Source of the DNA: Flaveria trinervia
Lineage: Eukaryota > Streptophyta > Magnoliopsida > Asterales > Asteraceae
Assembly (NCBI GenBank): GCA_025506515.1
Contig: CM046457.1
Coordinates: 41,411,541 to 41,475,540, forward strand
DNA length: 64,000 nucleotides
Direction: 5' to 3'
The notes under the pieces were generated by a model, which was not told where the DNA came from, did not search any database, and was given only the letters and a program-made list of their open reading frames with translations. The position numbers and the translations under genes are program-made. Below, in pieces: positions 10,441 to 22,790 of this stretch. How positions within the stretch are numbered: position 1 is the first letter of the stretch; the number at the start of each line of letters is the position of its first letter.

Positions 10441-11909
10441 CCAATTCGGGTGAAAGCTTATCAACTAATCATGACCTCTAATGTGATGAAGCAAGTCAAG
10501 GAGTTTCAAGATGAGGCATTGAAAGAAGATCATCTTAACTCGGAAAGAATGAGAGGTTTGGTTGGAAAATTGGGTGACAACACACTCGGTGTTAGAACCC
10601 GATTCGATCGTGTGTGGATTCCTCGTTTTGGGGATCTACGGGCGAAGATAATGGATGAGGCTCACAAGACTCGATACTCCATTCATCCTGGTGCCACCAA
10701 GATGTACCAAGACATAAAGAAGAATTATTGATGGACGGGTGTGAAGGGCGATGTGGTGGAGTGTGTGAGTAAGTGCCTTACTTGCTTACAGGTGAAGGCC
10801 GAGCATCAAAAGCCGTATGGGAAGATCCAACCTTTGGATATACCGGAATGGAAGTGGGAGCACATCACCATGGATTTCATTACGCAGCTGTCGCGTACTC
10901 CGAAATGATACGATGCCATATGGGTGATTGTTGACCGTCTGACGAAGAGTGCTCACTTCCTACCGATCCGCGAGACATATTCATCTGAAAGTTTGGCGGA
11001 TCTATTCATCAAGGAAATTGTAACTCTTCATGGTGTGCCAGTGTCCATTGTATCCGACCGTGACACCCGGTCTACATCCAAATTCTGGAAGAAATTCCAC
11101 AATGCCATGGGGACGATGTTACATATTTGCACGGCTTATCATCCCCAAATGGATGGTCAGTAAGAAAGGACCATTCAGACATTGGAAGACATGCTTCGGG
11201 CATGTGTGATTGATTTTGGGGGAAGTTGGGATGACCACTTACCGTTAGCTGAATTTTCATACAAGAACAGCTATCATGCCAGCATTGGCATGCCACCGTA
11301 TGAGATGCTATACAGTAGGAGATGCAGAACACCCGTTTGTTGGGGTGATATTGTTTAGAAGGAATTAGGGAGCGTTGAGGTAATCGAGGCTACAACTAAG
11401 AAGCTTGAGAAGATTAAAGCCTTCATGAAGGCATCTATAGATAGACAGAAGTCGTATGTCGATAAATGACGCAGACCATTGAGTTCTAGGTGGGTGACCG
11501 GGTTATGTTGAAGGTCTCACCTTGGAAGGGTATCATCCAATTCAGGAAATGAGGTAAGCTAAGCCCGAGATACATAGGACCTTTCCGAATCATTGCTTGA
11601 GTAGGAGAGGTGGCCTATAGATTGGAGTTACCAAATGAGTTAAGTGGAATTCACCCGACATTCCATCTATCTCATCTAAGAAAGTGTTTAGCTGATGAAG
11701 ACATGATTGTTCCACTAGAGGATATTGAAGTAGACGAAAGGCTGAATTATGTGGAGCAACCTGTGGCGATCATCGATAGAAAAGAGAAGAGGCTGAGAAA
11801 TAAAGCGGTTCCTCTTGTGCGTGTACAGTGGAAGCACAGGAAGGGATCCGAATCTACATGGGAGACTGAGGGGATGAGGCAGCATTATTCTCATATGTTC
11901 GAGGAATAA
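10441..11909 (+). pseudogene. Gypsy-1 integrase with chromodomain-like tail (stops)
   Basis: HHCC zinc-binding region at 10640-10800 (HKTRYSIHPGATKMYQDI ... CLTCLQVKAEHQ). The core DDE residues lie in TMDFIT (about 10870), IVSDRD (about 11050) and ERTIQ (about 11165). In-frame stops interrupt it at several points (after KKNY, before YDAIW, at DGQ, near 11357). The C-terminal piece 11610-11909 reads YRLELPNELSGIHPTFHLSHL, then RNKAVPLVRVQWKHR and STWETE, a degenerate chromodomain. In chromoviruses this tail directs integration to heterochromatin. The core residues are recognisable but the frame is not intact. Confidence 0.85.
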
Positions 11910-11934
11910 CAGGTTTCGGGGACGAAACCTAAAT

Positions 11935-11948
11935 AAGAGGGGTGGACT
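11935..11948 (+). other. Gypsy-1 polypurine tract
   Basis: AAGAGGGGTGGACT directly abuts the 3' LTR start TGTAACACCC. The same sequence precedes the gypsy-2 3' LTR at 43735-43748. Confidence 0.88.
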
Positions 11949-14052
11949 TGTAACACCCGGTTATTTTTTTTAAAAGGAAGATAAGAAATAAAGAATAAAA
12001 GAAGGTATTGCAATTAAACCCAAGTTAAGGGTGAAAATGTAAAAGAGGATAAAAGTACAAAAGTTGTGTAAAGGTGGGCATGGCCGCCACCCTCACTTCT
12101 CATCACTTTTTAATTCAGATAGAAAGAGAGAGAGAGAGTAGAAGCTACGGTTTGAAGGAGAAGAAGAAAAAAACTGAATTCAAGGTGAATTCATGGATTT
12201 TTAAGTGTTTGTGCTGGCTTTTGGTCTCGGATGTATGCTTATGTGCTTGTGTGTGTTCGTGTGTGTGTGTTGTGGGTTTTTAGGTGTTTGAACTCATTCG
12301 CATACGGGTTAGAAGGAAGATACGCCCAAAGTTGCACGAGGTGAGTTTCTAGACCCCGGTTTTTACTTGTTTTAAACTCTTTGGGGCTGAAAATGTATTT
12401 AAACGATTTTGTTTACAATGTTTTTGTATGTATACCCGTATGTGTATTTGTGTGGGTTTACGGGTGGGGTTTGATTTTGGGCTATGTTGTGTATGATGAT
12501 GTTATGGTTATTCTAAGAGTAAGATGGATTATTTAAGCTTTGAACACCATAGATGATGATTGGGAACTGAGTTATGATGTTTAAGTGTGTTATAGTCTGC
12601 CCATGCACCTAAACAGTGGCCCATGCGCCCAACAGAAATAACGGACTAAGTTTTCCCATGTGCCCAAAACCCATGCGCCCAAATAGTACCACCCCATGCG
12701 CCCTAGAATAGACTAGAATTGACTAAGTGTCTAGACGTCTAGGATTCCCATGCGCCTAGGCACTCATGCACCTGCATAGTGTCCATGCATCTAGAACTAC
12801 CCAGAATAAACTATGTTGCGCATGCCCCCCAATAGTGCCCGTGCGCCTGAAAGTTGCCCATAGCCCTAAGTGTTCCCCATGCGCCTGCATAGTGTCCATG
12901 CGCCTTCATAGTGCCCATGCTTCTAAGGACATAGAATATTTTCTGACTTTTGGGGAAAAAGTGTAATGTAGGCTTTGACTTGGGAGGTTCCCGGGGGCTA
13001 TGTAAGTTGACTTTTTGAAGTCATAACTGTTGTGATGGTGATGTATGATGTGATGTAAGATGGGCGATTACGCATGATGAAGTGTGATTGATGATGTTTG
13101 ATGTTTATGCATGATTGTATGATGTGTTTCCGTATGATGATGTATGTTTATCTTTCTTATGGCTTTACATGTCATGTTAATGAACGAATGAAGTATTATG
13201 TAACGTAAAGTGAAAGATAATGAAAGAGGAACATGAAGTAAGAACGCATGCATTATTAAATGATGAATGAACAAAGGAAAGGCTTGCAAGCACAGATATG
13301 AGATGAGTAACCCTGTTGTTGCAACAGACTCGGACAACGTGCAATCGTTGAGATTGCCTATGAGGTGAGCAGCCCTGTTGTTGCAAAAGACTCAGACAGT
13401 GTGCTATGGTGAAGTTGCCATGAGATGAGCAACCCTGTTGTTGCAACAGACTCGGATAGCGTGCTATCGTTGAGATTGGCCATGAGGTGAGCAACCCGAT
13501 GGTTGTGACAGACTCGGATAGCATGCAATCGTTGGGATTGCTATGAGGTGAGCGACCATGTTTTCGCAACAGACTCAGAAGAACGAACGTATAGAATGAA
13601 CGAAAGTTAACGAATGTAATGGAAGATAATAATTATATTATCAATGTGTACGTATATTGCATCGACACAAATGATTGTAAAGTGCAGTATGATTTGAAAG
13701 AAAGTAAAGAACAGTTTAAATGATTGAAATGTATGTTTTATGATAAAATTAGAACTCACTCAGCGACGCTGACTTTTATACATTTTCAGTTGGCAGGTAA
13801 ACGTTGCTGAAGATGGCAAGCGGCGGCTACTCAGCTCTTTTGAATGGCATTCTTTTGTTAATGTTTTTGCACTGTAATGCGAATGAATGATGTTTTGAAA
13901 TGAACGCTTGTATTAACTTGCAAAAGCTTTTGTAATGATATGAAAAGTTATTTTTATGTTTCCGCTGCAATATTTTCATAAGGCAAATGTAATTATATGT
14001 TTTATGTGCGATGAGGATCCAACTGTAAGCGTCCCGGGAATGGAGCCTTACA
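11949..14052 (+). repeat. Gypsy-1 3' LTR
   Basis: TGTAACACCCGG to GGAGCCTTACA, 2104 bp. It carries the same modules as the 5' LTR: hairpin at about 12072, short GA tract, minisatellite 12598-12925, 68-bp repeat 13297-13575. It differs from the 5' LTR largely by 1-3 bp indels plus scattered substitutions. Confidence 0.93.
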
Positions 14053-14840
14053 AGATATCTACCTCATCCATAGCTACATTCCTTATATAATCAAATAGAG
14101 GAATGTTTTGAGCACTAGTGATCATAGCCAGTATTTTATAAACAATTCAGACATGTGCTCCAATTGCAATTTATCACCTTCAACTCCTTCAACATATAAG
14201 TCTGGATTATCTTTATTAATGATTAGTTGAAGAAATCTTGGATACATTAAGTATTTATTTCTCTTTCCTCTTTCAAGATTGAAAATAAATCCATTCATTA
14301 TCCATTTAGCCATGTTAAACCTTCTGTTAGTGACTAAAGCAATAATAGGAGATGCAATATCCACTAGGAATGAATCCCAACCTGCACTTCGTTTGGACAT
14401 GCAATGTTGAAAAATATAACACAGAAGTTTCCAGTGTTTGTACACTCTAGCTCTGAAGAATTGTTTCTTCGGAAAATGATCAGGATGACCCATTTGTAGA
14501 AAAACTTCCCTATATTCATTAAAAGTATACTCAGATAAGTCTTGTGGGTCATTTTCTCCAACTTTAAGAGTTATTCTTATTGCTTGTTCAGACTTCAAGC
14601 ATTCTATAGAAGTAATGAAAGCTCTTAAAACTTTGTTTTCCTTCTCATCTCTTTCTATGTTTGTTGTTCTCCAAAATCTTTTGATTAATCTTGCATTTAT
14701 CAAAGGTCTAGCACACATTGCATAGACATATTTTGATTTTAGCAAAAATCGAATAATCTCTTCATAACCAGCTGCTTTCCTGTTTTTCTCATCTAAGATG
14801 CAGCAACGTTATGTTTAGGTTCAAATTTCAAAGCTGCCAT
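14053..14840 (-). pseudogene. Copia A accessory ORF3, proximal (N-terminal) part
   Basis: Starts at ATG 14840 (MAALKFEPKHNVAA), shifts frame near 14790, then reads ILDEKNRKAAGYEEIIRFLL and runs 14745-14122 with RPLINARLIKRFWRTT, a middle helical region, and KYLMYPRFLQLII. A stop at 14122 precedes the gypsy-1 insertion. The layout MAxLxFxPxHNxxA ... FL ... RFWxT ... YPRFLQ parallels copia B ORF3 at 27278 (MASMQIKPRHNCVAYL ... QFWMNV ... YPRFIMAII), so the two frames are homologous although pol and LTRs are from distinct families. It is neither Gag nor Pol and I cannot assign a function. Sense orientation behind pol matches where other plants' copia elements carry an extra ORF. Confidence 0.65.
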
Positions 14841-15469
14841 CGCAAAAATATAGAGAAAAAGAATATTAGAACATTGAATTTTGCTTATGAATTTGCATTT
14901 GTACTATTGAATTCAATTTTGACTTATGATTTTGACTTTTACTTATGAATTTAATTTGTGAACTCTTAAATTTATTCATTTTATCTATCAACTTTATCAA
15001 TCAATTATTTGAATTCTGATTCATCTAATTTTTATTTAAAAAAATATTTTTTTTAATTTATTTTTCAAAAATTGAATTTGTATGTTCATCTTCTTTTTTT
15101 TCCTTCGAAAATCCGGCTGTGCAACTATCACAACATCATTCATGATTTCAGTTGAAGAACACTAATCAAGTTGCTTGAAATTTGATACATATCACTAATC
15201 CAAAGTCAATTTTAGATATGATTAAGATTTGATTAGTTAGACTTTGAATGTTGAAGAACACTATATCATTCATGATTCTATTGATTTGAATCATAAACTC
15301 ATGTTTATAAGTCAAATAATATCTATCAATCACACAGATTTGCTTCAAACAATAACAATCAGAAAGTTCGATGAAGATCAGAGTCGATAGTTTAGAGGGT
15401 TTTGTTTGGATAATTTTGAGTGTGAATGTGAAACAAGTGTAAGTGTTCAATATATTTAAGTGAAATTTT

Positions 15470-15990
15470 AGACGCATGAGCACTGTTTGTGTGTATGAAA
15501 CCCTAAAATTCACAAAATAATGAGACGTATGAGCACTGTTTGGCCGTATTGACTTAGACGCATGAGAACTGTTCAGCCGCGCATGAGAACTGTTCAGCCG
15601 CATGAGAACTGTTCACCGCATGAGCACTGTACAGACGCATAAGCACTGTTTAGGCGCTTTTGCACTGTTCAGGCGCTTTTTCATTGTACAGCCGCATGAA
15701 GTTCCTAAAACGTCCACACTTGAAAATTTTGACCATTTCAACACTGTGTAGACAGCATGAGGCATTCAAAACGTCTACACCTTGTTAAACACAGACTCAT
15801 TAACATTGTTTAGGCGTATGGGATTGATTAAGCGCCTAAACACTTGGTTAAACTCATGGACTTATTGCAACTGTTTAGACGCATGGGAATGTTAAAAACG
15901 CCCAACACTTGAATAATTTCCTGAAAGTTTCGCCATGCTCTCTATTAGACGTATGAACACTATTTAGGCGCATAAGTTGACTTTGAGTTG
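15470..15990 (-). repeat. GCGTCTAAACAGTGCTCAT minisatellite in copia A spacer
   Basis: On the element's sense (minus) strand, about fifteen degenerate units of the form CATGCGTCTAAACAGTGCT. The core matches the gypsy-LTR minisatellite (CATGCGCCTAAATAGTGCC) in the same relation to the sense strand of each element. A second, looser array lies in the copia A leader at 36820-37165. Confidence 0.75.
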
Positions 15991-16414
15991 ACTTTCATGA
16001 GTCTTACACTTGTGTTTTCCAAAATTCTTCACTTGCACTCTGTTTAAAACATATTAGTATATTTATACTAATACTTAAACGTTTTAAGCATAATTTGAAT
16101 TTTCCAAAATTTACATTTTAGACCCTCAAATTTGAAATTTTTACATTTTGCACACTCAAATTTGATTTTTAACAATTTTTAATTCTTCACTTGTTGATTT
16201 ACTTTTTAAAGTATATATGTCCTTTCATTTTAATCTTAAAACATAATCAAATATCCATTTTTCAACTTTTGCAAGAAACATTTCCACTTGCAAATTTATA
16301 TAGGTTCATATCATCACTTTCAAAAGCTACTCACATACACTTTGAACAAATAGCATCATCCTTTCAATTCAACATTTTATTTTGATTTTTTGAGAAACAA
16401 CTATTCCATTTATT

Positions 16415-16426
16415 ACTCCCCCTAAC
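16415..16426 (-). other. Internal polypurine-tract-like sequence in copia A
   Basis: Minus-strand GTTAGGGGGAGT, sharing an 11-nt core with the 3' PPT (1976-1990). It lies about 1.1 kb past the end of pol and 1.6 kb before ORF3. It could be a second plus-strand priming site or a relic of the original 3' end of the element. Confidence 0.4.
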
Positions 16427-17564
16427 CTTTAAGTATGAAAAACTTATAAGTTCCTAAGGTAACATAATAGATCACACAACTCATTGTTATACTGCCTTCA
16501 CACATATAAACATGCATAAAATCAAAATGAAATCAGAATCAAAATCTAGTATAACCAAAAGAATTCATGTCTGCAGTGAGATCATATCAATGAGATCAGC
16601 ACATTAAAATAAAAAAAATGTGAGTAGACATGGACAATGAATAAATCTTGATCAAGTGTGTTCCAAGTCAGTGATATCACAGCAAAGGAGACACAAGATC
16701 TAAGGATAGAAAATGAGTGATTTTTGACAAACTATCAGCTCACTTAATTTTTCAATTCTTGTATTGATGAGAGTATTTTTTAGATATGACATGTTGTAGA
16801 TCATACAGGACTTAGAGAGCTCAACTATCATCAAGACATGTAAGAAAACCATACTCTCACTTTTTACCTGAAACATAGTATTAACCAAGCTCATGTTACT
16901 TAAATGAATAGAGAATGATTATGGATACCATTTGATCAGCTCTATCTATCCATTTGAATAGATGTGCACATTGACATCTTTTGCATCAAAGAGAAAATCC
17001 ATGTGTAATGACTTACAACAAAGGATTTCTTAGCACTTCAGGTCTATGATACTCATAGCAGAGAAGTGATATGATGCTTGTAACAGATCTCATGATTAAT
17101 TACATCATCATCAGGTGTGAGTGGTGTAACTTAACAAGCAATCAATCTGATAAGCCAAAACATCTCAACAGTACTCAGATGAATACCCATAAATATGAAG
17201 ATTTAGGGTAATCACAAGAATTTACTTTTTCAATATAGTAGCATGATATTGTCTACATAGCATATCTGATCATGTCAGACTTTATTAATGAGTGAAATAT
17301 GTAACTGATCCCACTAATGTACTATCATTTCTCACATATTGCAAAACAGATTCTTGTCTAAAATACTGACACTTAAAAAAAAGACTATTTTTTGGAGTTT
17401 GGTTTTATACTTTTGTATTTGGTTTTTCAAAAAACACACAACACAAAATACAAATAGGCAATTAACATTGAGAGATCACTTATGATAGTCTTTTGATTTA
17501 GGGAGTTCACATATGATTAATAACCAATTGACTCCACTAAATATCAAACCGTCCTGGTAGGAAG

Positions 17565-19279
17565 GCTTTAGTAAATAGATCCGCCAACTATTTTTTCTGT
17601 TGCAATTTGAATCAATATGTTAACCCTTTTTCAGAGTTATCTCTAAGAAGATGATATCGAATTTCGATATGTTTTGTTTTTGAATGTTGAACAGGATTAG
17701 CTGTAATGAACATAGCTGCAATGTTATTAATGTAAATAGGTGTTTTAAGAAAATTAAACCCATAATCCAGTAGTTGATTTTGCAACCAAGGATTTGAGAA
17801 CATCCTGCTGATGCAGCACTGTACTCAGCTTCTGCAGTTGAAACAGAGACATTTGTTTGTTTTTTCACTTGCCATGAGACTAATCAGGGACCAAGAAATT
17901 GAAAACCACCCGAAGTAGATTTTCTATCTGACAACATCCCCATAATCACTATCTATATATCCATGTATTCAGAGTACCCTCATAAGGATACCAAAGCCCT
18001 AATGCTGGTTTACCTTGAGATACCTGAATATCCTTTTGACAGCAATTAAGTGAGATTCTTTCAGGTCGGATTGATACCTGGCACAACACAAGCAGCATAC
18101 ATAATATCGGGTCTAGATGCAGTAAGATACATCAAAGAACCAATCATTGATCTGTTAAGCGTTTGATCAATAGATTTTTCCTTTTGGATCAGGTTCAATC
18201 TTGGTGTTACATCTCTGGAGTTCGTATGGACTAACATCTTGCAACTTAATTTCTTCAAGAGTTTGTCAATAACTTCTCTTGATTGATAAAATTCCATCAT
18301 CAGTTTGCTTGACTTGAAGTCCAAGAAGAAATTATCTCTCCTATAGAACTCATTTGGAACTGAGATTACATGATTTCTTCAAATTCATTGCATAATTTTG
18401 GACTTGTAGAACTGAATATGATACATCAACATACACTTGTGCACATAAGAGATCATCATTATCCTTCTTATGAATAAAGTTGGATCAATTTTCCCTCTTG
18501 TGTATCCATGTTGGATTAAGTGTTGTGATAATGTATCATACCAAATTCTAGGGGCTTGATGAAGTGCATATAAAGCTTTACTCAGCTTATACACTCGATG
18601 TGGAAATTCTGCATCCTCAATGCTCGGAGGTTGCTTCACAAACACATCGTCAGTGATAGGACCATATAAAAAGGCACCCTTTACATCCATTTGATACACC
18701 TTAAATTTCATGAATGAAGCATAGGCCAGGAAAACTCGAATGGATTCATCTTGCAACTGGTGCAAACACCTCATCATAATATATCCCTTCTTCATGTGTG
18801 TATCCTTGTGCAACAAGTCTCGCTTTGTTCCTTATTACTACACCATAATCATCAGTCTTATTTCTAAACAACCATTTTGTGCCTATGGCATTTTCTCCTT
18901 CAGGTAAATCCACTAAATTCCACCTTCTTGTTTGCAGAATTAAAGTAATTCTTCTTGCGTAGCTTCTATCCAACCATTTTCCTTTAATGCTTCGGTAACT
19001 TTTTTAGGAACAATTTGAGAAAGAACAAGAGTATAAGCACAAGTTTGCTTGCTCTGATTTACTCCTTGTTGTTCTCTCATTCATGGACCAATAATCGGAG
19101 AAATTGGATCATTCTTGTGTATACGAGATGTTAGAATCTCATCACATTGAACATTACATCCAATTTTGTTTTGGTTTAAGTTGGAGAGCTGATGTAACAA
19201 ATTAGAAGAATATGGATTGAAGTTTTGGAAGTGAGTCGGTGAGTTAGAAAGTAAATCAAAGTTACCAGTATCAACTGCA
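17565..19279 (-). pseudogene. Copia A reverse transcriptase and RNase H (frameshifted)
   Basis: Minus-strand RT_copia: RRWNLVDLPEGENAIGTKWL and NKARLVAQGYTHEEGIYYDE (18973-18746), then FLAYASFMKFKVYQMDVKGA, VYKLSKALYALHQAPRIWYD (18816-18385). The YVDD box is broken: at about 18430 it reads YVD followed by a deletion of roughly a hundred bases that removes the second Asp. The connection includes MIGSLMYLTASRPDIMYAAC (18324-18061), and RNase H has STAEAEYSAAS (about 17830). The upstream end is the copia B target site TCACC (19280-19284). The split from integrase is due to copia B. Confidence 0.85.
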
Positions 19280-19284
19280 TCACC

Positions 19285-20165
19285 TGTTGGACCAAAAGAA
19301 CCAATGAGCCAAGATCAAAAACCTCTAGTCCCACATGGTATCACAACAACTGCTGAAAGCCTCATCAGTAGTTTGACAAGTGCTGAAGACTTCAACAGCT
19401 GAAATCAAGTGCTGAAGACCTCAACAGCTGAAGAACCAAAGTGCTGAAGTACAACAGCTGAAGAACACAAGTGCTGAAGCTGAAAGACCAAAGTACTGAA
19501 GTACAACAGCTGAAGAGTTTACAAGTGCTGAAGATCAACAACTGATGTACAAGGTCTGAAGACAAAGACTGAAGACAACAGCTGATGGTATCTACTGAAG
19601 TCATCAGCTGATGAAACACCTGAAGGTCAAGTCTGAAGATCAAGTACTGAAGCCTCAGTAGTTTGTCACAACTGCTGAAGAGCGCTTCTTCAGTAGTTGT
19701 GATATCAGTAGTTTTTATTTTCAGTAGTTTTGTAAAACGACTGAAGAGCTTGTTCTTCAGTCGTTGTAGTTTCAGTAGTTTTATTTTTGTACTTAACATG
19801 CTGATATGGTCTCAGTAGTTGTGAACATTTCAGTAGTTTGTTAAGAATCAGTTATTTTTGTATTAGATCTGCCAGTTGTCACTTTCCGTGATAACAGCAG
19901 TGATTGTTGCACTCTATATAAGGAGTGACAACGTATTGTAATTGATATGAATGAGTGAATGAATGGAATGAATGATTGATTTGATTAGAAATATTCTACA
20001 TCTATAAACATTCCTTGAAATCAGAAATATATATTCTCTCCCTATAACCGTATGCGCTCTTAATGCTTACAAGTATCGATTGCTTGCTACAATTTGTCTA
20101 ATTCTAGTTTGTATTCCGCTGCTTTGTATTCTGATACATCAAACTTGTGATCGCTGATCCTGTCA
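19285..20165 (+). repeat. Copia B 5' LTR
   Basis: TGTTGGACCAAAAG to GCTGATCCTGTCA, 881 bp. The first 340 bp are dense in CTGAAG and CAACAGCTGAAG motifs and the next part in CAGTAGTTTT. Two strong hairpins occur at 19669-19699 (13-bp arms, one mismatch) and 19736-19765 (AACGACTGAAGA/TCTTCAGTCGTT). A TATA-like CTATATAAGG lies near 19914-19923, the probable element promoter. Confidence 0.95.
19914..19922 (+). promoter_or_regulatory. Copia B LTR TATA box
   Basis: CTATATAAGG follows the repeat-rich half of the LTR and precedes the R-like segment; the 3' LTR has the same box at about 31439. The position about 240 bp before the LTR end is typical of a U3/R boundary. Confidence 0.55.
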
Positions 20166-20167
20166 AA

Positions 20168-20179
20168 TGGTATCAGAGC
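20168..20179 (+). other. Copia B primer-binding site (tRNA-iMet)
   Basis: TGGTATCAGAGC, two bases after the LTR end. Confidence 0.92.
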
Positions 20180-20397
20180 AGGATAATCATTGATCGATCT
20201 AACAATTGATCATTGAAACTGCTATTCAAGATCTAAGTTTGATTGAATTAGCTTTTGTTTTTTGCAAGAAACGGTTAGAGATTGAATTTTCTGTATTTCT
20301 GCTCATTCATCCTGAGATCTTTTTCTTGGTTCTCATTGAGTCGTTGTGGTCTGTCTAAAACTTTTTAAAACTTGAACTAAATTGTTTTGATCTGAAA

Positions 20398-22790
20398 ATG
20401 ACCACTCCTTCCAATGATCCTCACATACTGGTTCCTCAACCAAGCCTCCTATGCTGGTTAGGAATGAGTATAACATATGGCAAAGACGTATGCTCCATCC
20501 CTGTCTGTTAACAGCGCAGGGTGTTGGACATCAGTGGTACATGGTCCACACAAGCCTATGGTGAATAACCCCGAAACCAATCAAATGGTTCTGAAGAGGA
20601 GGGAGCAATACTCAGATGAGGATAAGAAGTTGCTTGAGATTGATGCAAAAGCCCATGGAATTCTGGCCATGGCATTGCCCAATGAAATCTATTCTGGGCT
20701 AATGCATCATGAAACTGCCCATGACCTCTGGATTGCTTTGAAAGAACAATTTGGAGGAACATGAGGTCTTGGCAAATAATAGAGAAATTCTTGCCCAACA
20801 ATATGAGACATTCTCTCATAGAAAGGGTGAGACACTGACTCAACAATATGAGCGGTTCTCTTGTTTGATCTCTGAACTAAAATGGTCAAACTTGAATACA
20901 CCAATATTCAGATGAATACAGATTTCTCAGATCACTCACTGCCTGAGAGATGGGACATATACTATTGTCCTACGCTCCAGTGCAAGTTTGGACAAACTAT
21001 CTCTCACCCAACTCCATGGGAAACGCTCACTTTTGAGAGAGAGATAGAACAGAAGAGAAAGCTGTCTTCATCTAGAAAGCTCACTGAAGACTTTATACAA
21101 GGCAACACTGCCTTGGTGGGTCATGAGTCAGAATATGCTTCATCTGAATGCCAGTATGATGAGCATATTAATTTCTCTTCAAGCACTTCTGATTCTGCAT
21201 TTGTGAGTGTTGATGGTCGTTTACTCGGTGTAATAATGACAATCTATTTATTATGGATGATCTCAAGGGGATTGCTGATGATGACTTAGAAGAGATGGAT
21301 ATTTTGAGCCAAATGGCCTTGATAATATCAGATCTCAGAAGTTCTATAAAGAACTGGAAGAAAATTCCCAGGACTCTCTGGCAAAACCAAAGTTGGTTTT
21401 GACAAGAGCAAGTTGAGGTGTCACAAATGCCAAGGCTTGGACACTTTGCAAGAGAGTGTAGATCAACTGGATCTAACTCTACTGCCCCTTTGTGACTTTC
21501 CTGGCAATAGTCACAACACAGAGGGCAACATCCTGTCACCTCTAGTCATCATCCTCTACAACAATCTCCGGCATATTTTGTTCCTCAGGGTCAAATGCCA
21601 TATCAGTACCCTTGCTATTACATGCCACAGTCAAATCAAGTTCAAGTTCCTATGACACCACAACCATCACACTACCAGAACCTCAGCCTACCCTATCTCA
21701 TCAACAACCTCAATCTCAACAACACAGCTTCTTCACCCCAGGAGGTGTTGACTGGAGCAGTTTACCAGATGACTTGTCTGGTCATGATCAACTGTTCTCA
21801 GGTGCTGGTCAACATGGTGGTGACAGTCCCTTTGGGAATCTAGCTCTTATGGCTTTGGAGTCTGCTGATGCTTCATCTTCCAATGTCTCTACACCTCAAG
21901 TATCACAGGTATCCTCTGAGGCAAAAGCCAAATTATGTTCTGAACCATGCATAGCAGCATTTGCTTCCATTAGAGAAGCAAATGTAGCTCTAATTAATAA
22001 GAACATTGAGCTAGAACAAATAATTTCCAAAACAAAGCTGAGTTTGAGTTTGTGCTCAAAGATAAAAATGATGATATTTATAAACTGAATTGCCAAATAA
22101 TTGATGATAAGGCTAGAAGATGTACTTCTAGAGAAGTACAAAGATCTCAAAGAAACCCTTGCAGTTACCCAGGTCGAGTGTGATAGATGGGTACAATCAT
22201 GCAAAGGTTTTGAAATGCTTCTTAGTAAGCAATCTGCTTCAAATGTGAAGTTTGGAATTGGTTACAATCACACTGCTCCACCTACAGATTTTACCCCAAG
22301 AGCAGAGGCAGAATCTGATGTGAGAGTGATAACCAATCCTCACATCATGTGATTACCTCTGATACAGCACAATCAGAAGTAGCAGTCAGCATCAAGCCCT
22401 CTTTGAACCTATCAGCTGATGTTGATGGTTCAAATGCTGACATTCACATGATAAAATGAGTTGATCAACTCAGGAGTTAATCCTGAAGGTCCTGAAAGGA
22501 CTAGAGAGCAGGATTTAACACCTGAAGTTCAACTTCAACTGTTTTCAGCACTGAGAGAAGAAAACTGGCAGTAGAAAGAGTTTGAAGACTACTAAAGAGG
22601 TAGTCAAGAAAGCAACCAATGCTTCCAAAGCATTGAAGAACAAGTCTTCTGTTGCTTCACCATCTTTAGTTGATGATCAACCTAAGATGAAGAAGAAACC
22701 ATGTGAAGTATGTGGTTTGTTCAATCATCTTACGATGATTGTTGGTACAAAAGAGGTTCCAAACTCAAACAAAAGAAGAAATTAATGAGA
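20398..22790 (+). pseudogene. Copia B gag (frameshifted)
   Basis: Starts ATG 20398 (MTTPSNDPH). The N-terminal UBN2 region is split across frames; 20477-20764 holds GCWTSVVHGPHKPMVNN to ALKEQFGGT. The first zinc knuckle at 21419-21459 (CHKCQGL...HFAREC) lost one G in a GG run. After a Gln/Pro-rich linker (about 21590-21760) comes VSSEAKAKLCSEPCIAAFAS and a coiled coil (about 21960-22200). A second knuckle, CEVCGLFNHLT at 22702-22741, is again short of one base. Two CCHC knuckles on either side of a coiled coil is the arrangement also seen in copia A. Gag packages the element RNA; as written this copy cannot be translated through. Confidence 0.8.

Larger units (their letters stand above)
4843..14052 (+). 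mobile_element. Gypsy-1: Ty3/gypsy chromovirus-type element inserted in copia A ORF3
   Basis: Complete by structure: 5' LTR 4843-6971, PBS 6975-6987, leader, gag from 7322, pol to 11909, PPT 11935-11948, 3' LTR 11949-14052, total 9210 bp. Domain order (Gag with CCHC, PR, RT, RNase H, IN, chromodomain-like tail) is that of plant chromoviruses; the terminal segment resembles the Tekay/Del group, a clade call by family memory. Flanks are TGATG on the left and AGATA on the right, so no clean 5-bp target duplication is visible. That may reflect decay or an indel. Gag and pol carry several stops and frameshifts. Confidence 0.9.
14841..17560 (-). other. Copia A noncoding spacer between pol and ORF3
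   Basis: About 2.7 kb with no supported frame. It contains an AT-rich stretch (14860-15110), the minisatellite at 15470-15990, a PPT-like tract at 16415-16426 and otherwise unremarkable AT-rich DNA. Short open frames here lack any recognisable motif. Confidence 0.6.

Noticed and set aside
4838..14057. Target site duplication for gypsy-1
   Set aside because: Flanks TGATG and AGATA do not match over five bases; only a weak GAT overlap, so none is claimed.
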